The notes under the pieces are model-generated. The model saw only the letters and a list, made by a program, of their open reading frames with translations, searched no databases and had not been told where the DNA came from. A DNA stretch of 64,000 nucleotides from Argyresthia goedartella (Eukaryota > Arthropoda > Insecta > Lepidoptera > Argyresthiidae): contig OX463820.1 of assembly GCA_949825045.1 (NCBI GenBank), positions 8,568,501 to 8,632,500 of the forward strand, read 5' to 3'. A program made the position numbers and the translations under genes. Shown one piece after another: positions 1 through 11,938 of the stretch (position 1 is its first letter; each line of letters starts with the position of its first letter).

Positions 1-767
1 ATGCGAAACCCTTCGCATAATCTATGGGATTTTTAAAAGAAAATTCTTCGGGTATCCGGATCCGTATTTGCCGACATCTTGACCGATTTTTCGGGTCTTT
101 TTAGATACCTATTTATCTTAAGTCGACGGGTTTAGTGCCCCGGTAATGGTGTTTGCCGACGAAGAAGGGCCGTTACCCGGCTCGCTCTCCCGCGATACAA
201 AAACACAGCGCTGCTACCGTGGTATTGCAGATAACGACAAGATGGCCGCCAATGCAGAGTTCGAAATTCTCACAAAATCCTTATCGCAATGGCGGGAGTG
301 AAGTTACTATTCAGCCTTCCCCGCCTTCGATGCCGAAGAAAGTTGGTAGCGACTGTGCAAGAATTCTTATTTATTTATTTATCAAAACATGAGTCTGTTT
401 TCATCATTCGTGACGTGGCAGTTTGTTTGTGCTGTGCCCGGTCCCGGGTTATAGCAGCTTTGTTTTATTTAATATACTTTCGCCGAGGAGTCTCTGAAAT
501 TCGGTTCTTTATGGTTTTACGGTCCGTTTGTTGGGCATTAGAAGGGTTCGTTTGATTGGTATAAGATTTACGAGGTTTTTATACAACAGTGAGAATTTAA
601 TAAGTATAAAACTCTATGCACAATAACGAAATGGTTGCATCAAGTGGAATCATAATTAAGTACAACAGTCACTGTAAAATATGTAATACTAGTCCCATTA
701 CAGTTATTTCAATACTAGTACTGTACTGGTTACTGTAGGAATAATACCTGTCATTGCTATGTAATTT
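1..767. other. No gene recognised
   Basis: Mixed-composition DNA with a few short open frames (for example 153-392 and 289-555) that lack codon bias, known motifs and splice context. I see no convincing exon or repeat boundary here. The first 300 bases are more GC-rich than what follows. Confidence 0.5.
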
Positions 768-850
768 ATCCTTATCATCTTGGGTTTGCTGGAAGAAATC
801 TCTTGTTAGAGATAAGCTTGCCTTTGTAAATGTCTTTTCTATAAGTTTGT
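768..850 (+). repeat. LINE 3'-tail family copy
   Basis: Contains tttgctggaagaaatctc followed by a ttagagataag motif, a 3'-end sequence repeated at 1850, 10540 (minus), 12990 (minus), 40991 and 41105. In the better copies it ends near an aataaag polyadenylation-like signal. I infer a 5'-truncated non-LTR retrotransposon or SINE sharing its tail; the parent coding region is not identified. Confidence 0.65.
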
Positions 851-1387
851 CATAAGAATTTTCATGTGCAATGAAATATACGGAAATACGAAATAAAAAT
901 TCGATAATCCAATGCCTATTCTCGTATTTAGCGCAGTGCAGCATCCATACATTTATTTCTACAATTCATATAGGTGCGTGCATGGCAAAGGTCAGCAAAA
1001 CAAACCTTTCGCCCACACAAAATAGTCTGTTAGATTGGGTGCCATTATTTATGCTAATGGATTGTTGCTGACGCAAGATTTATAAACAAGTGCTACTGAC
1101 CATTTGTAATATAATATGTAAATTGGCGCCAATCTAGTGCTGGCTCGGATTGTGAGTGTTAAGGTACTCACTGGAATGTTTTTTAGCGCCGTCTGTTTCT
1201 GTGATGCAGACGTTACTCTATAATAGCCTTGAAAATATGGAGTCATTAGCAACCATGAAGGTAAAAACGTTCCGATGTATTATAAGGTTTAGTTGGTGGA
1301 TACCAACATAGCAGACAATTTGCAGACAAATGCATTTAAACTGCAATAAATATACTTATATTATATTGTATTAGTTAGTAGGTAGTT

Positions 1388-1797
1388 TTTAGGGTTCCGT
1401 ACCCGAAGGGTTCCAAACGGGACCCTATTACTAAGACTCCGCTGTCCGTCCGTCCGTCCGTCTGTCACCAGGCTGTATCTCAAGAACCTAGCTAGCTAGA
1501 GAGTTGAAATTTTTACAGATTATGTATTTATGTTGCCGCTATAACAACAAATACTAAAAAACAGGATAAAAGAAATATTTAAGGGGGCTCCCATACAACA
1601 ATTCTTTCAATACCACATACATACTTATGGATGCACCTGGTTACGTACATGGAGTGTGAAAGTAACCGCACCAATAACTTTGTAAACAATATTTTGCTGT
1701 GTAAAATCCAAACTATTCACTCCACACCATCGCTTCCATTGAACGGTGGTACGGAACCCTTCGTGCGCGATTTAGACTCGCACTTGACCGGTTTTTT
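1388..1797 (+). repeat. Lepidopteran 'agggttccgtacc' interspersed repeat
   Basis: Starts with agggttccgtacccgaaggg, includes tandem gtccgtcc and the phrase gagttgaaatttttacag, and ends gcacttgaccggttttt. A nearly identical copy lies inverted at 11535-11938, and pieces occur at 6085, 15830-16145, 16680 and 28830. The short open frame inside (1631-1936) is shared by the other copy, so it is part of the repeat and not a gene. Internal agggttccgtac and gtacggaaccct segments are mutually inverted, so a non-autonomous DNA element is possible; the superfamily is not settled here. Confidence 0.8.
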
Positions 1798-1844
1798 AAT
1801 TTACTGTGCACTACTCTTACTAGCAAAAGATTTTCCTGTCCTGC

Positions 1845-1945
1845 CTAGGTTTGCTGGAAGAAATCTCTTTTTAGAGATAATCTCGCCTTTGCACATAAGT
1901 GTTCATTTTTTGTACTTATTATTTACCGTCCAATAAAGTATAAAA
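1845..1945 (+). repeat. LINE 3'-tail family copy
   Basis: tttgctggaagaaatctctt and a tttagagataatctcgcc motif, then a polyadenylation-like caataaag near 1935. Same family as 768-850. Confidence 0.7.
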
Positions 1946-4900
1946 AATACAAGACAGAAACATTAGTGTAATCAATAATCTAATAAAAGCAAATGTGTGT
2001 TTCGAAGTAAACTTTATCCAGTTTAGCTCGAAATTAGCAAATAAATCGTTAAGGCGTGATAACTGTGTTTGTTGCTGAAATTTCTTATAAAATGTTGGCG
2101 AAAGCGAAATGGCCGCTACGATACGAGTTTTAATTTAACTTCGGTAACTTGCTCGGAATTAGGCCGACGATGGTTTGAACCGATTTGATGTTTTCCTTAC
2201 CCAATCGTCTCAAGCAGTCTTATTATATGTGTATTTTGTAAATGGTATTTTATGATATTATTCAAAACTGTGTTCCGAGTGCATGCTTCCGTGAATCTCG
2301 TTGATCTCATTCTCTCAAAAAATTGGGAGATAAAACATAATCTATAACAAATAATTGTGTTTATTTCGATAAAGGAAGCCTGGCCTGGTCCCGTGTGAAA
2401 ACGATGAGTGAAGCGTCATTGGAAAGGTCTTCCTAAAAATAACATTTTCGAAATATGCCTTTACAAACACATATGTTAATGTGAAAATGAGAGCTGTTTT
2501 TAATAATTTTTAGAAATCATTTATATCAAAACAGGTTGCATTGACTTGATATTTATCTAGTCAGTTAATATCTTCCAACGAAGCAGTAGCTTTGTTTTTA
2601 AATCAAAATAACTACAACTATAACGGCATCCAGGTAAACGAAATTGCGTATTGCCTACCTGAGACTGTTCAGGCACGTTTAGGATAATTATCATGTGACG
2701 CATTCTGACTATAAGTGTCATATATTCTTTTAAATCGTTAATAATGTCTGGCCTTGATTGTCGGAAGACAGATTTCGTAGGCAAGATTTTAACATTTCAA
2801 CACGGTATAACTCCGTTCGGATAACTATTTTGAATTAATGTCATAGCAAATACTGTTCTCCATTAGTTGTTCATTCAAACATAATCAATGCCATTGGAGG
2901 GGGGTACCAGGTTTGATACATGTTTTCCCATCCTCCTTTCTGACAATAACAATAATATTTGTAAACTTGATGATGTGTTGTCAAATATTATATAGGTAGT
3001 ATTTTCTTGGCACGTTTGTTACTTTATTCAAAACTATGTCAAATGTCTAAATAAACTAAAATTTACAAATGAAGTGAGAAATAGCGAAGCGTTATAAAAA
3101 AGGAAAAAGTAAAAATATTTAATCGAGTCTGTTCGTTACGTAACAGTAAGTTCTGTGAGACGAAAATATTTATTAGTTACTTCTGTATTTACGGTACAAA
3201 AACTAGGAACTAGGCCACACCGCTGCCGCATCTCATTTCCATTGTTTTTCCTGCTCTTCCGGCGGGAATTTTCTATTTAAATTCCTCATTCTCCACGCAC
3301 CCTCGGGTGAATGTCATGCGAGCGTAAAATCAGCCCCTAAATTATAATACTTACCATCCCAACATTTTTATAACCGGGCTCTGAAGGCATATCAAATCCT
3401 GAGCGGATCCTGGTTGGATGTGGATGCAAATTCAAATAAAATATCAGGCCAGCCTCTGCCTGCAGTCTCCGGAACGACGTATTCCAGACCGGCTAATGTT
3501 GCATGGAACTGACCAGTAGGAATAAATTAGCGTACAACAATGAAGAGCCACTATCGCGTGGGAAAGCGAGAATTAACAGACGTGTAATTTATAACTAAAC
3601 TGAACTGGGAGTTTATATGTATAACTTTGAATTTAGCATAAAACAAAGGCACTTCGATTTCATTTGATTACGAAAAACAATTCATCCACCCAAGATTGTC
3701 GAGCTACGAGGAAAAAGCTGCGTAATTCCCCGCAGAAAATAATCATTCTTTCTAACGACATCGGAAGGAACGAGTAGATGGCCCCAGGGTCTCGCCCTTC
3801 TGTGAATTTCACCAATCGGCTGTTCCGAGATCATAAAATGTCCGATAGAATATCTCCCGTGATCAGGCCGTCTCAGCTTGGTGCTTCATTCAATATCGCT
3901 TTGTTTCCTCCCATTCTCCTGTGCGAAGCAATCTGAAATTTTAATAAATCCAACAGTCAGACTGCAGATGTTTTTGCTCGAGTGTACGTTCAAAGTAAAA
4001 TGCAATCACGTTAGATGGATTGCAGGGTTGAAAACTTTTTTCATTACGACTACAGTGGATTTTTGAACTATCAAACACTTTAATACGTGTTGAAGCTATT
4101 TTTAGTCCGGGGTCCGTCCTTAAAGATACAGCTGTTATTCTCAGAATTCTTAAGTGTAGCAGTGTTTTTAGTATAGGCACCTAAATTTTATCTTTTGTTA
4201 ATTGGGAATTCCACCTACTCATTAATTATAATATTTTCATCCCAAACGGGTGTTTATGATGAATCTCTGATTCTTTTAACCTTTACCTATTTATCCATTA
4301 TAATTTAACATTTATTTACTTAGACTCCAGTACATGTCATCAGTATGCATGAAATTACATCGGCCTGTTCAGCTGAAGACTGAGACAAACAACTTAGTCA
4401 TTTAGTTTCAAAGCCACATTCTGTCAGATCTTACCTGTCGGCGACCCAAAATGCTGCTTAGTTTGTTACAAAGTCTCTGTAAGCTAAGGACATATCGGAA
4501 ATTCAGGTGCTTCGCGTTTCAATTAGGTTTCCTTTCCTCCTATTCATATAAATTTGTGATTTTAATCTATTTAATACGAGTAGTCCGTTAGACCTATCAC
4601 CACAAAAAACTTGTGATTATAATGCCGCCCGGTCGAGAAAGCGACCCCTTCATGTTTTCCTATCTTGAACGTTTTGCTGTTTCGAGTTAATGTCCCAAAG
4701 TATTGTTTCGAGAATCGGTTGTTCTGTATTTACAAATAGTTTATCAAGTTCCCGCTTCTAATCTGATATTCTATTCTATTCTATTCTCCTAGTCACTATA
4801 AATGAGGAACCAGGTCACAGGTCACATTCGCGCTTGCGATTCTATTGTATAGCGAATTCTAATATAATTCTATTGCACGCGGGGATCCGAACGCTTTGTA

Positions 4901-6084
4901 GTTCGCTTGCTCGCGTGCTCACTCTAATTCGATTACAGGGTACGAGTATCCGCTGCTTGTGCCAGGAGTAGTGGATGAGTGTCCTAATAGGTGTAATGAG
5001 CGTTCGTGGAGTAACCGGTCTCCTATTATCTCATGTCGGGGTGGCGTACTCCCTGGTAGCTCTGAGAGTAAACATATCTGTAAAATCTGAAAAAGTATTT
5101 TTTGTTACTGTTATCATGGGAAATCATATTTAAAACTGTAGGAAATTGTTTGCCTCTACGTTTATCTGTCTCGTTCTGCCCACATCAGGCGATGTTTATG
5201 TATAAAAATGTCGCTTTGAACAGGTGAAAATGTTGCAGAAACTGACTTAGGTGTAACATTTTGCGGGGTACTAGTTTCTAGTCATCTTTTCAAAAGATGT
5301 TTGATTGAACCGACTAGCACAGTCGGATTCATTTTATACTCACACGAGTGTTTATTAGCGATGTCCCGTAACACAGAGGCACAACAGACATAACGCCGAT
5401 GATTTATCAACAGGTCATCTTCGCGCAGGATTTCGTAGGCTAGTAGTAAGTGTGGCTAGTAGTAACATCTAACGCTTATACACATACATACATACACACA
5501 GGGGTTGTTATTAGACCATATACCTACTATACGAGCTGATGCCCACTCAATGTATACGGACCCGGACATAGCAGGGAGGTCTGACTCCTGGGCAGGGTAA
5601 TTCACCGATCAAGCACCTGACGCTGGCTTCACCTGCCGCCTGAAACCTTACGCGCGAAATATGAGCTTCTAAACGGATATAATATGTATTTTAGGAGTTT
5701 GAAACAGGAAGTGAGCTGCTTTATAGTGGGGGCTATCTAAATTTATCGCACCGGAAATTAAGTCAGTACGCTACTTTCAAAATAATCCTCAAAGCGTGGT
5801 AGCGTCAAATATCACATTTCCATGAGTGGACGGGCACACGCAACATTTTCCTACCAGGAAAAACGGCAAATCTTATGAACACGGGCTTTCTGTTTGATTA
5901 CGCCGAAACATGCATTACCTCTAGTAATACTAATGAAATTGTAGGTTGACCTACATCCTACATGCTATGTTCAGAGCGCCGAGGTAGTAGCTAAAACTAG
6001 ATTTTATCTTAATTACAATCCAAGTTTACTCTAATAGTGCAAGTGTTCTTTGCATAGGTAGGTACAGAAACAATTTTGTCGGTT
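1946..6084. other. Long gene-free stretch
   Basis: About 4 kb without recognisable exons or transposon genes. 3220-3560 and 4850-5060 are more GC-rich and look less repetitive than their surroundings, which would fit conserved non-coding or intronic DNA. Open frames at 2557-2784, 3878-4066 and 3941-4180 show no motif or codon bias. Confidence 0.5.
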
Positions 6085-6262
6085 TTTTAGGGTTCCGCAC
6101 CGGAAGGGTGACAAAGGATCCCGTTTGGCATATTATTACTAAGCCTCCGCTGTCCGTCAGACCGTCTGTATGTCCGTACGTCAACGGGCTGTATTTCGTA
6201 AACCGTAATAGGTAGAGAGTTGAAATTTTCACAGAATGTTCATAGATCACAGACAGATTCAT
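6085..6262 (+). repeat. Fragment of the 'agggttccgtacc' repeat
   Basis: Begins agggttccgcaccggaaggg and continues with ccgctgtccgtcag and gagttgaaattttcacag, matching the left half of the 1388-1797 element with substitutions. The right half is missing. Confidence 0.7.
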
Positions 6263-8220
6263 CAAATTTTATAAAGTGATGCCCCATGCATGGTTTGATA
6301 TCGGTTGCGCAATCTTTAAGTTCTGGCTAGTGATCATGTTTTTAGATAGTGATAATGTCTTGGTTACTAAAAAATAGGTCTTTTCAAATAATATAAATTC
6401 CAGAGGCATATCTGCTTGCGTTATGCCTTTAACTTACTTACAAGCAAAAGTAACAGGTAAAGACATACTCTTCGCGTGCAAATCGACTTTCAGTTCATGC
6501 AGCATGAGGACAGATTATAGTGATAAGATACGTCTTGAATAGCAAAAATGCGATTCTATTCTTCAAGTTTTTAAGTCATTTTAAAGCAGCAGTAAATTTT
6601 CCTAAGTCTGAATAAAATCGCAAACGAAGTTAGCAACCCAAACGAAAAGGCATGGCAACAGGCTATAAATAACAATTGCGTATTGTAGTGAAAGGCTTTT
6701 AGGGTTCTTGGGGACAAATCCCGCGAGGGCCTTCGCGATGTTACGATAATAGGATACGGACTCTGCCGAAGTAGTTATACTTGTAGGTACTGTGATCCAC
6801 CATGTTGATCTAGAGAAAAAAAATGTCCTGGTAGTATCTTACTAACCATGAAATTACACAAGATGATAATGTTATTAATGTGCTAATTTTTCATTCCATT
6901 TTATAATTTCTTTATTGCACACAAAATTTAAAGCAAAATTACATTGAAGACTAAACAATGCACAACGGCGTACTTATCGTAATTGTTGAGCGTGGGTAGA
7001 CTAATACTCTTACATTTACAGTAACAAACGTTAACTACATACGTACATTTTATTAAATTTCTGTTTAAATGCTCATGAGTCAGTATAATTACCTATTTAA
7101 TCCATCAAGAAGTACAGTCATCATTTACTTATCTACAATCTCACCAAATTCTTCCACCAAATACTAATTCCGTACTCATCCACAATCATTATTAATCAAT
7201 GTTAAGCGTCCCTCGGCGTTTCTTTCACTAAGATGAGTTACGAGGGTGTGTGCAAAGGCATGAAAGAATGAGAGTACTTAGCTGCAAGCCCAGTTGGCAG
7301 ATTGCCAGCGCCTGCGCCGCTTACTGCGATTACTTTCCAACCTGACTTATATCCCGGCCATGGAAACGATTTGGTCTATGAAATTAAATTGACTCAATGA
7401 ACACTGGGACGTTAGTTTAGCGAGTGGTTTATATTGCAGCGGAATTTTGTGGGGTATCTACATTTACTTTGTAATTTTTATTGGCGGGACATAAAGTATT
7501 GTCACCAAGAGGCAACTTCTGGACTTTGTACCCACCCGTTATTATTATGAGCGTAATTGTTAAAATATACAAAAGCTTTACGAAGGCAAGGGCTCGTTAT
7601 TAGAATAAAAAAACAAAAATTATTGAAGTAGTTAACATCTTGTTATTTTTAAAGAATGTAAGTGATTCACTAGCCGGAAATGTAAGTAAGAATCATTCCA
7701 CATTGGTGGAGCAAAAAGCATTTAGTAAGGCATACCATGAAATGAGTTTAGTAGGTGTGTAGCCACTAAACTTATTGCACCTTGTACGAATAAATGCCAG
7801 CATCACGGCCAAACATTCATTGTTTTTTTGATGTGAATAATTGTATCTAAGAATATATATCCACCAACTGAATAAACTGATTAAACTGATTAAACTCTGT
7901 TCCCAGCCTGCAGTTACAGGCTTCGCGTTTCCTTTACAATTTAGAAACATCATTTTAGTTAATCACTCTCTCGGAATAGAGCAACTTTTAAAGTTTAATT
8001 CAGCTAATGCGTCAATTATGTTCGCCTCATGTTTGTGGTCTTATGAATTCACAATTCTAAATGTTTGCTTCTTCACCAAGAAAGTAACAAAATTAATGGA
8101 ACATTTTCATTCAACAGGACAACCACAAAGAACACTTTCCTTGTTTTAATAAATGAAATTTCTCCCTAGTTCCATTCTCTTTACCAAACTGTTGCATTGT
8201 CTAAGAACCTGTCACTTTGA
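6263..8220. other. Gene-free stretch
   Basis: No exon or transposon gene seen. 7195-7390 is GC-richer and looks unique. Open frames at 7693-7953 and 7841-8149 overlap on opposite strands in AT-rich sequence and resemble nothing I know. Confidence 0.45.
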
Positions 8221-8793
8221 GGGTACGTATATATTATGATACCGAAAGTTCCTACGATTGAAATCCCTACGTCTAAAATATCGAAATTAAAAAAACCCAA
8301 AGTTCTTTAACCCGAACCAAAATCCCGAAACTCAAAATGCCGATGTCCAAATGACCGAAAGTATGAAATCACGAAAGTACAAAATCCCAATAGTACAAAA
8401 TTTTAAGTATTTTTGTTGTTCAACATAACACGAAGGATAAAGAGTTACCTCGGTGTTTTCCCTGACATCAAAAATACTGATTTGCACAACAATCATATCA
8501 GGGAAAACACTGCGGTAGCTTAAAAGAAGGATAAAGGGGGTGAGTGAAGCGAAGCCCCCTTTATCCTTTGTGTAAGGTTGTACATGTAAGAACAACAACA
8601 AATACTTAAAATTTTGTACTATCGGGATTTCCTACTTTCATCATTTCATACTTTCGGGTAAACAGACATTCGGCATTTTAATTTTTGGGATTCCGTACAT
8701 TCGGAATTTCATACTTTCGGGTAGACAGACATTCGACATTTTAATTTTCGGGATTCTTAGGTCTTTTATACTTCGGTATTATAATATGTACCC
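8221..8793. mobile_element. Foldback (long terminal inverted repeat) element
   Basis: The left arm (8221-8410) reads gggtacgtat, then iterations of ccgaaag and aaaatcccga-type words. The right arm (about 8585-8793) is its imperfect inverse, ending ggtattataatatgtaccc. The centre (8424-8600) is itself palindromic and carries gcggtagctt and ggataaaggggg, which recur at 30040, 43255 and 50220. The result is a nested hairpin. No transposase is encoded, so it is non-autonomous. Confidence 0.7.
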
Positions 8794-10129
8794 CACATCG
8801 ATAATGATTGCGACTGCTGCGCCACTCGCGTAGCGATATTCGTAGCAGGAAGCGTAGTCGTTCGTAGTCTCGTAGCTCTATGTATCATTCCACAGAACTT
8901 TGGAACACTGATGTATAACCAGCTTACATGTCGGTGTAACAAACAAATGACGTATATACGTTAAGTTATGTAGTACCTCCCTATAATTATGTCCATCTTC
9001 AGAATATAATCGCTTGCGCTGTTTATATTATATTCAATAACTTCGGTCTCACTATGTGCAAATCACATCGCCAGTGTCAAGCGAGATTTAAAGTTTGCGC
9101 TTCTTTGAATATAATAAACGTAATTTGATTTCAGCAAATATAAAAAATCTTCTTTGAATTATCTGAAATTGCGATACCAATATTCATATAAGCATCTAGA
9201 TTTATATAGCCCGACAGTCTTCCCATAACCCTTCCCTGGCTTGCCGCGTCAAACTCGTATCTAGGGTCTCTTGCTTTGGCGCAAATCTCGCGCTCCGCGG
9301 GTGGAGTGCCGCGCGCCCTGCGCTAGGTTCTAGCCTCTAAATCACAACAAGTACTAAATTGTAAGGAACAAGCATTATATATTTGAAAACTACATTAAAT
9401 TTCCTTTTTACTGATGTAACAAAAGCTAAGATCAGTTCAGTAGTATAGGTGGTGTCGTAGAATGTAATCTGAGAATAGGAAATTTTTCATCACTTTTTTG
9501 TGAAGAAACTATTGTATTACAGAAATAAAACAATGGAAAACCTTGAAATTTTTGTTTTTATGTACAACATTATCCTTTTCACATAGGTACATACAAACAT
9601 TACATAGTTCCATATAAAATGAAAGACAAAAAGTGATTTGAAACAGTGACCTCAACACAACATTCTCATAAAAATATTGAAAATTTCTCTAAAATAGGTG
9701 ATGTTGTCAGCTTTTTTCTGGGCGATCAGTGTGCCTGCAGTAGCTTGTCTAAGCTGATTTATGGATTTTAGGTCTTCAACTAGGTAAATCAAGAACCCCA
9801 TGTAGGTAGGATTTGTCCTTGGTACACAAAATAAAAAACTACTAAAATCACATAGTAAAACGTTGGCATTGACAGATCTGTATAAAACTTTTAAACTATA
9901 GATTTTTAGGAAGAGATATTACATATCCAATAACTACATGAAATTACCTATCTAGTTCAATTTTTAATTAGCCTGCTAGATTAAAAAGTTTTATTCAATT
10001 GAAAACTATGAATTTCTTCATACAAACAGAAAAACCACTGGCAAGAAAAGTATGGATACGGCTTTAAAATTCGGAATTCTTTACTTTGGTAAGTAGTTAG
10101 TAGTAGATTTGCTAAGTTAGGTTTTATTA
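8794..10129. other. Gene-free stretch
   Basis: No convincing coding sequence. 8815-8880 has locally iterated tcgtagc words. 9220-9340 is GC-rich without an exon-like frame. Confidence 0.45.
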
Positions 10130-10484
10130 ATTTGTATAGGTACAATAAATAAGTATGAAAAATTTATACTTACTATAAAATATTTGAAAAAAAATTACAT
10201 GTTTCAATTTTACTGAGTGACTTTAAATTAGCTGACCATATTTTGGGGAATGATAGTACCCATCAATATGAGCAACTTTCACCATTAAACGTATGGTCGC
10301 AAATGAAAAAATATTTTAGATCTCCCATAGTCAGCTGATCGGGTCAATGTACTGAGGGACGACTTTTTTTTTCATTTGCGACCATGTGTTTTATAGTGAA
10401 AGTTGTTCATAATGATGGGTACTATCATTCTGCAACATACGATCAGCTAGTTTAATGTCACCCTGTATTGATATTCATATTCAT
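10130..10484 (+). repeat. 355-bp inverted duplication, copy A, containing a foldback MITE
   Basis: Runs from atttgtataggtac to gatattcatattcata and reappears, reverse-complemented and nearly identical, at 14527-14882. Inside, 10212-10467 is a foldback MITE. Its arms, starting actgagtgactttaaattag and ending with the inverse of agggtgacattaaactagc, are about 100 bp and share the core ggtcgcaaatgaaaaa. The duplication extends beyond the MITE on both sides, so it is a segmental copy and not two independent MITE insertions. Confidence 0.85.
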
Positions 10485-10600
10485 ATTCTTTATTGCACAG
10501 AAAACTTAGTTTTTTTAAAGCAAATGCGAGCTTATCTCTAAAGAGAGATTTCTTCTAGCAAACCTAAGCAAGACAGAAAAGTTTATACAACAGGATAGTC
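10485..10600 (-). repeat. LINE 3'-tail family copy
   Basis: Reverse complement of the tttgctggaagaaatctc tail (here gagatttcttctagcaaacc), next to ctttattgcacag. It begins directly at the edge of copy A of the 355-bp duplication. Confidence 0.7.
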
Positions 10601-11224
10601 CCAGTGATATTGTATTCTTGTCTAAACCCAATGATATTTAAGCTCATTCAAGCTATAAATAATTCACATTACACACACAAAAACACTAATGTATGCACAG
10701 ATGTAGGCAATGCACACATACAATAAAACACATAAATATAAAATGGTAGACGTAAAAAGACATAAAAAGCAGACACTACACAGCAAAAATGAGCAATGCA
10801 CATACACACACACATAAAACACACAAATAAATAAAGCTAAGACGAATATGTATGCTGAGTACATACCTACACCTAACAGTACTACTATATGCTACAAACC
10901 GAACTAAAAAAAATAATAAGAAAATTACGGCAAGTGCATGACATACCATCCCTACAGGGATGGACTGAAATTCTTTCTATACAAAATTACTCAAAAAGGA
11001 AGTAGTTCCTCAGTAGACTTCTCAAGTGGGCGGAAGAATAATTTTGAATTAGAAGAATTTTGTAAGTGTGTGGGTGGTGAGTGAAAAGGAGCATGTATCA
11101 GTGATTGAGAGAAGTTGCAGAAGTAAAATTCGGGTGATTGAAAGGGAGCGTGTATCAGTGATTGAGATAATAAATTATTGTACAAGATTACAGTTAGTTA
11201 CAGCGTATAATTCCGCGAATGCCG
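10601..11224. repeat. CA-rich low-complexity region
   Basis: 10660-10860 is dominated by acacac and cacacata words and yields a spurious Cys/Tyr/Val-rich frame on the minus strand. 11090-11165 contains two copies of a gtgtatcagtgattgaga motif about 65 bases apart. No gene supported. Confidence 0.55.
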
Positions 11225-11499
11225 AATTATACGGATAGGCCGTAGCATTTGGATATGCAGAGTGTCACAGTGCATCCCTTGCAGTGGAAAAGGGTTTTTT
11301 TGTGGCACTCTGCACATCTATGCCGGCGCCGCCTCTTCGTGCCCGGGTAAAACTCGACATATTCATCTGGCAGATGTTTGAGTATATGGCCTGACCGGTT
11401 AGGGGGTAGACTCGCCGGAATTATATCTTGTCTGTCACAGTGACGGGTCAATAGGGACATCATGAGGGTCTTCCTGAAGTCCCTATGCACAGTCACTTT
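11225..11499 (-). pseudogene. piggyBac-like transposase, C-terminal cysteine-rich fragment
   Basis: An 89-codon frame with GHILKHLPDEYVEFYPG, a basic KRRRRHRC stretch and a cysteine series C-x2-C, C-x2-C, C-x3-C (CAEC, CKGC, CISKC). This order, the HxLxHLP region followed by a zinc-binding CRD, is typical of the C-terminus of piggyBac-family transposases, where the CRD binds the inverted repeats. The DDD catalytic core is absent and only about 80 residues of a normally ~550-600-residue protein remain, so it is inactive. The sequence on its 5' side runs into the 11535-11938 repeat within about 35 bases. I could not find piggyBac inverted repeats or TTAA duplications. Confidence 0.7.
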
Positions 11500-11534
11500 G
11501 AAAAATATTAAGAAAAAATAAACTCGATAAACAG

Positions 11535-11938
11535 TAAAAACCGGTCAAGTGCGAGTCTAAATCGCGCACGAAGGCTTCCGTACCACCGTTCAATGGAAGC
11601 GATGGTGTGGAGTGAATAGTTTGGATTTTACACAGCAAAATATTGTTTACAAAGTTATTGGTGCGGTTACTTTCACACTCCATGTACGTAACCAGGTGCA
11701 TCCTTAAGTTTGTATGTGGTATTGAAAGAATTATTGTATGGGAGCCCCCTTAAATATTTCTTTTATCCTGTTTTTTAGTATTTGTTGTTATAGCGGCAAC
11801 AGAAATACATAATCTGTGAAAATTTCAACTCTCTAGCTAGCTAGGTTCTTGAGATACAGCCTGGTGACAGACGGACGGACAGCGAAGTCTTAGTAATAGG
11901 GTTCCGTTCTTACCCGTTGGGTACGGAACCCTAAAAAG
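11535..11938 (-). repeat. Lepidopteran 'agggttccgtacc' repeat, inverted copy
   Basis: Starts aaaaaccggtcaagtgcgag and ends gggtacggaaccctaaaa. It is close to a full-length reverse complement of 1388-1797, including the internal ggagtgtgaaagtaac segment. Separation from the first copy is about 10 kb. Confidence 0.8.

Noticed and set aside
1631..1936. 101-codon frame shared with 11483-11701
   Set aside because: The shared residues exist because both lie in copies of the same non-coding repeat.
7841..8149. 102-codon plus-strand frame
   Set aside because: AT-rich, overlapped by an open frame on the other strand, no recognisable domain.
10664..10864. Cys/Tyr/Val-rich 66-codon frame resembling a membrane protein
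   Set aside because: Product of CA/TG low-complexity DNA.
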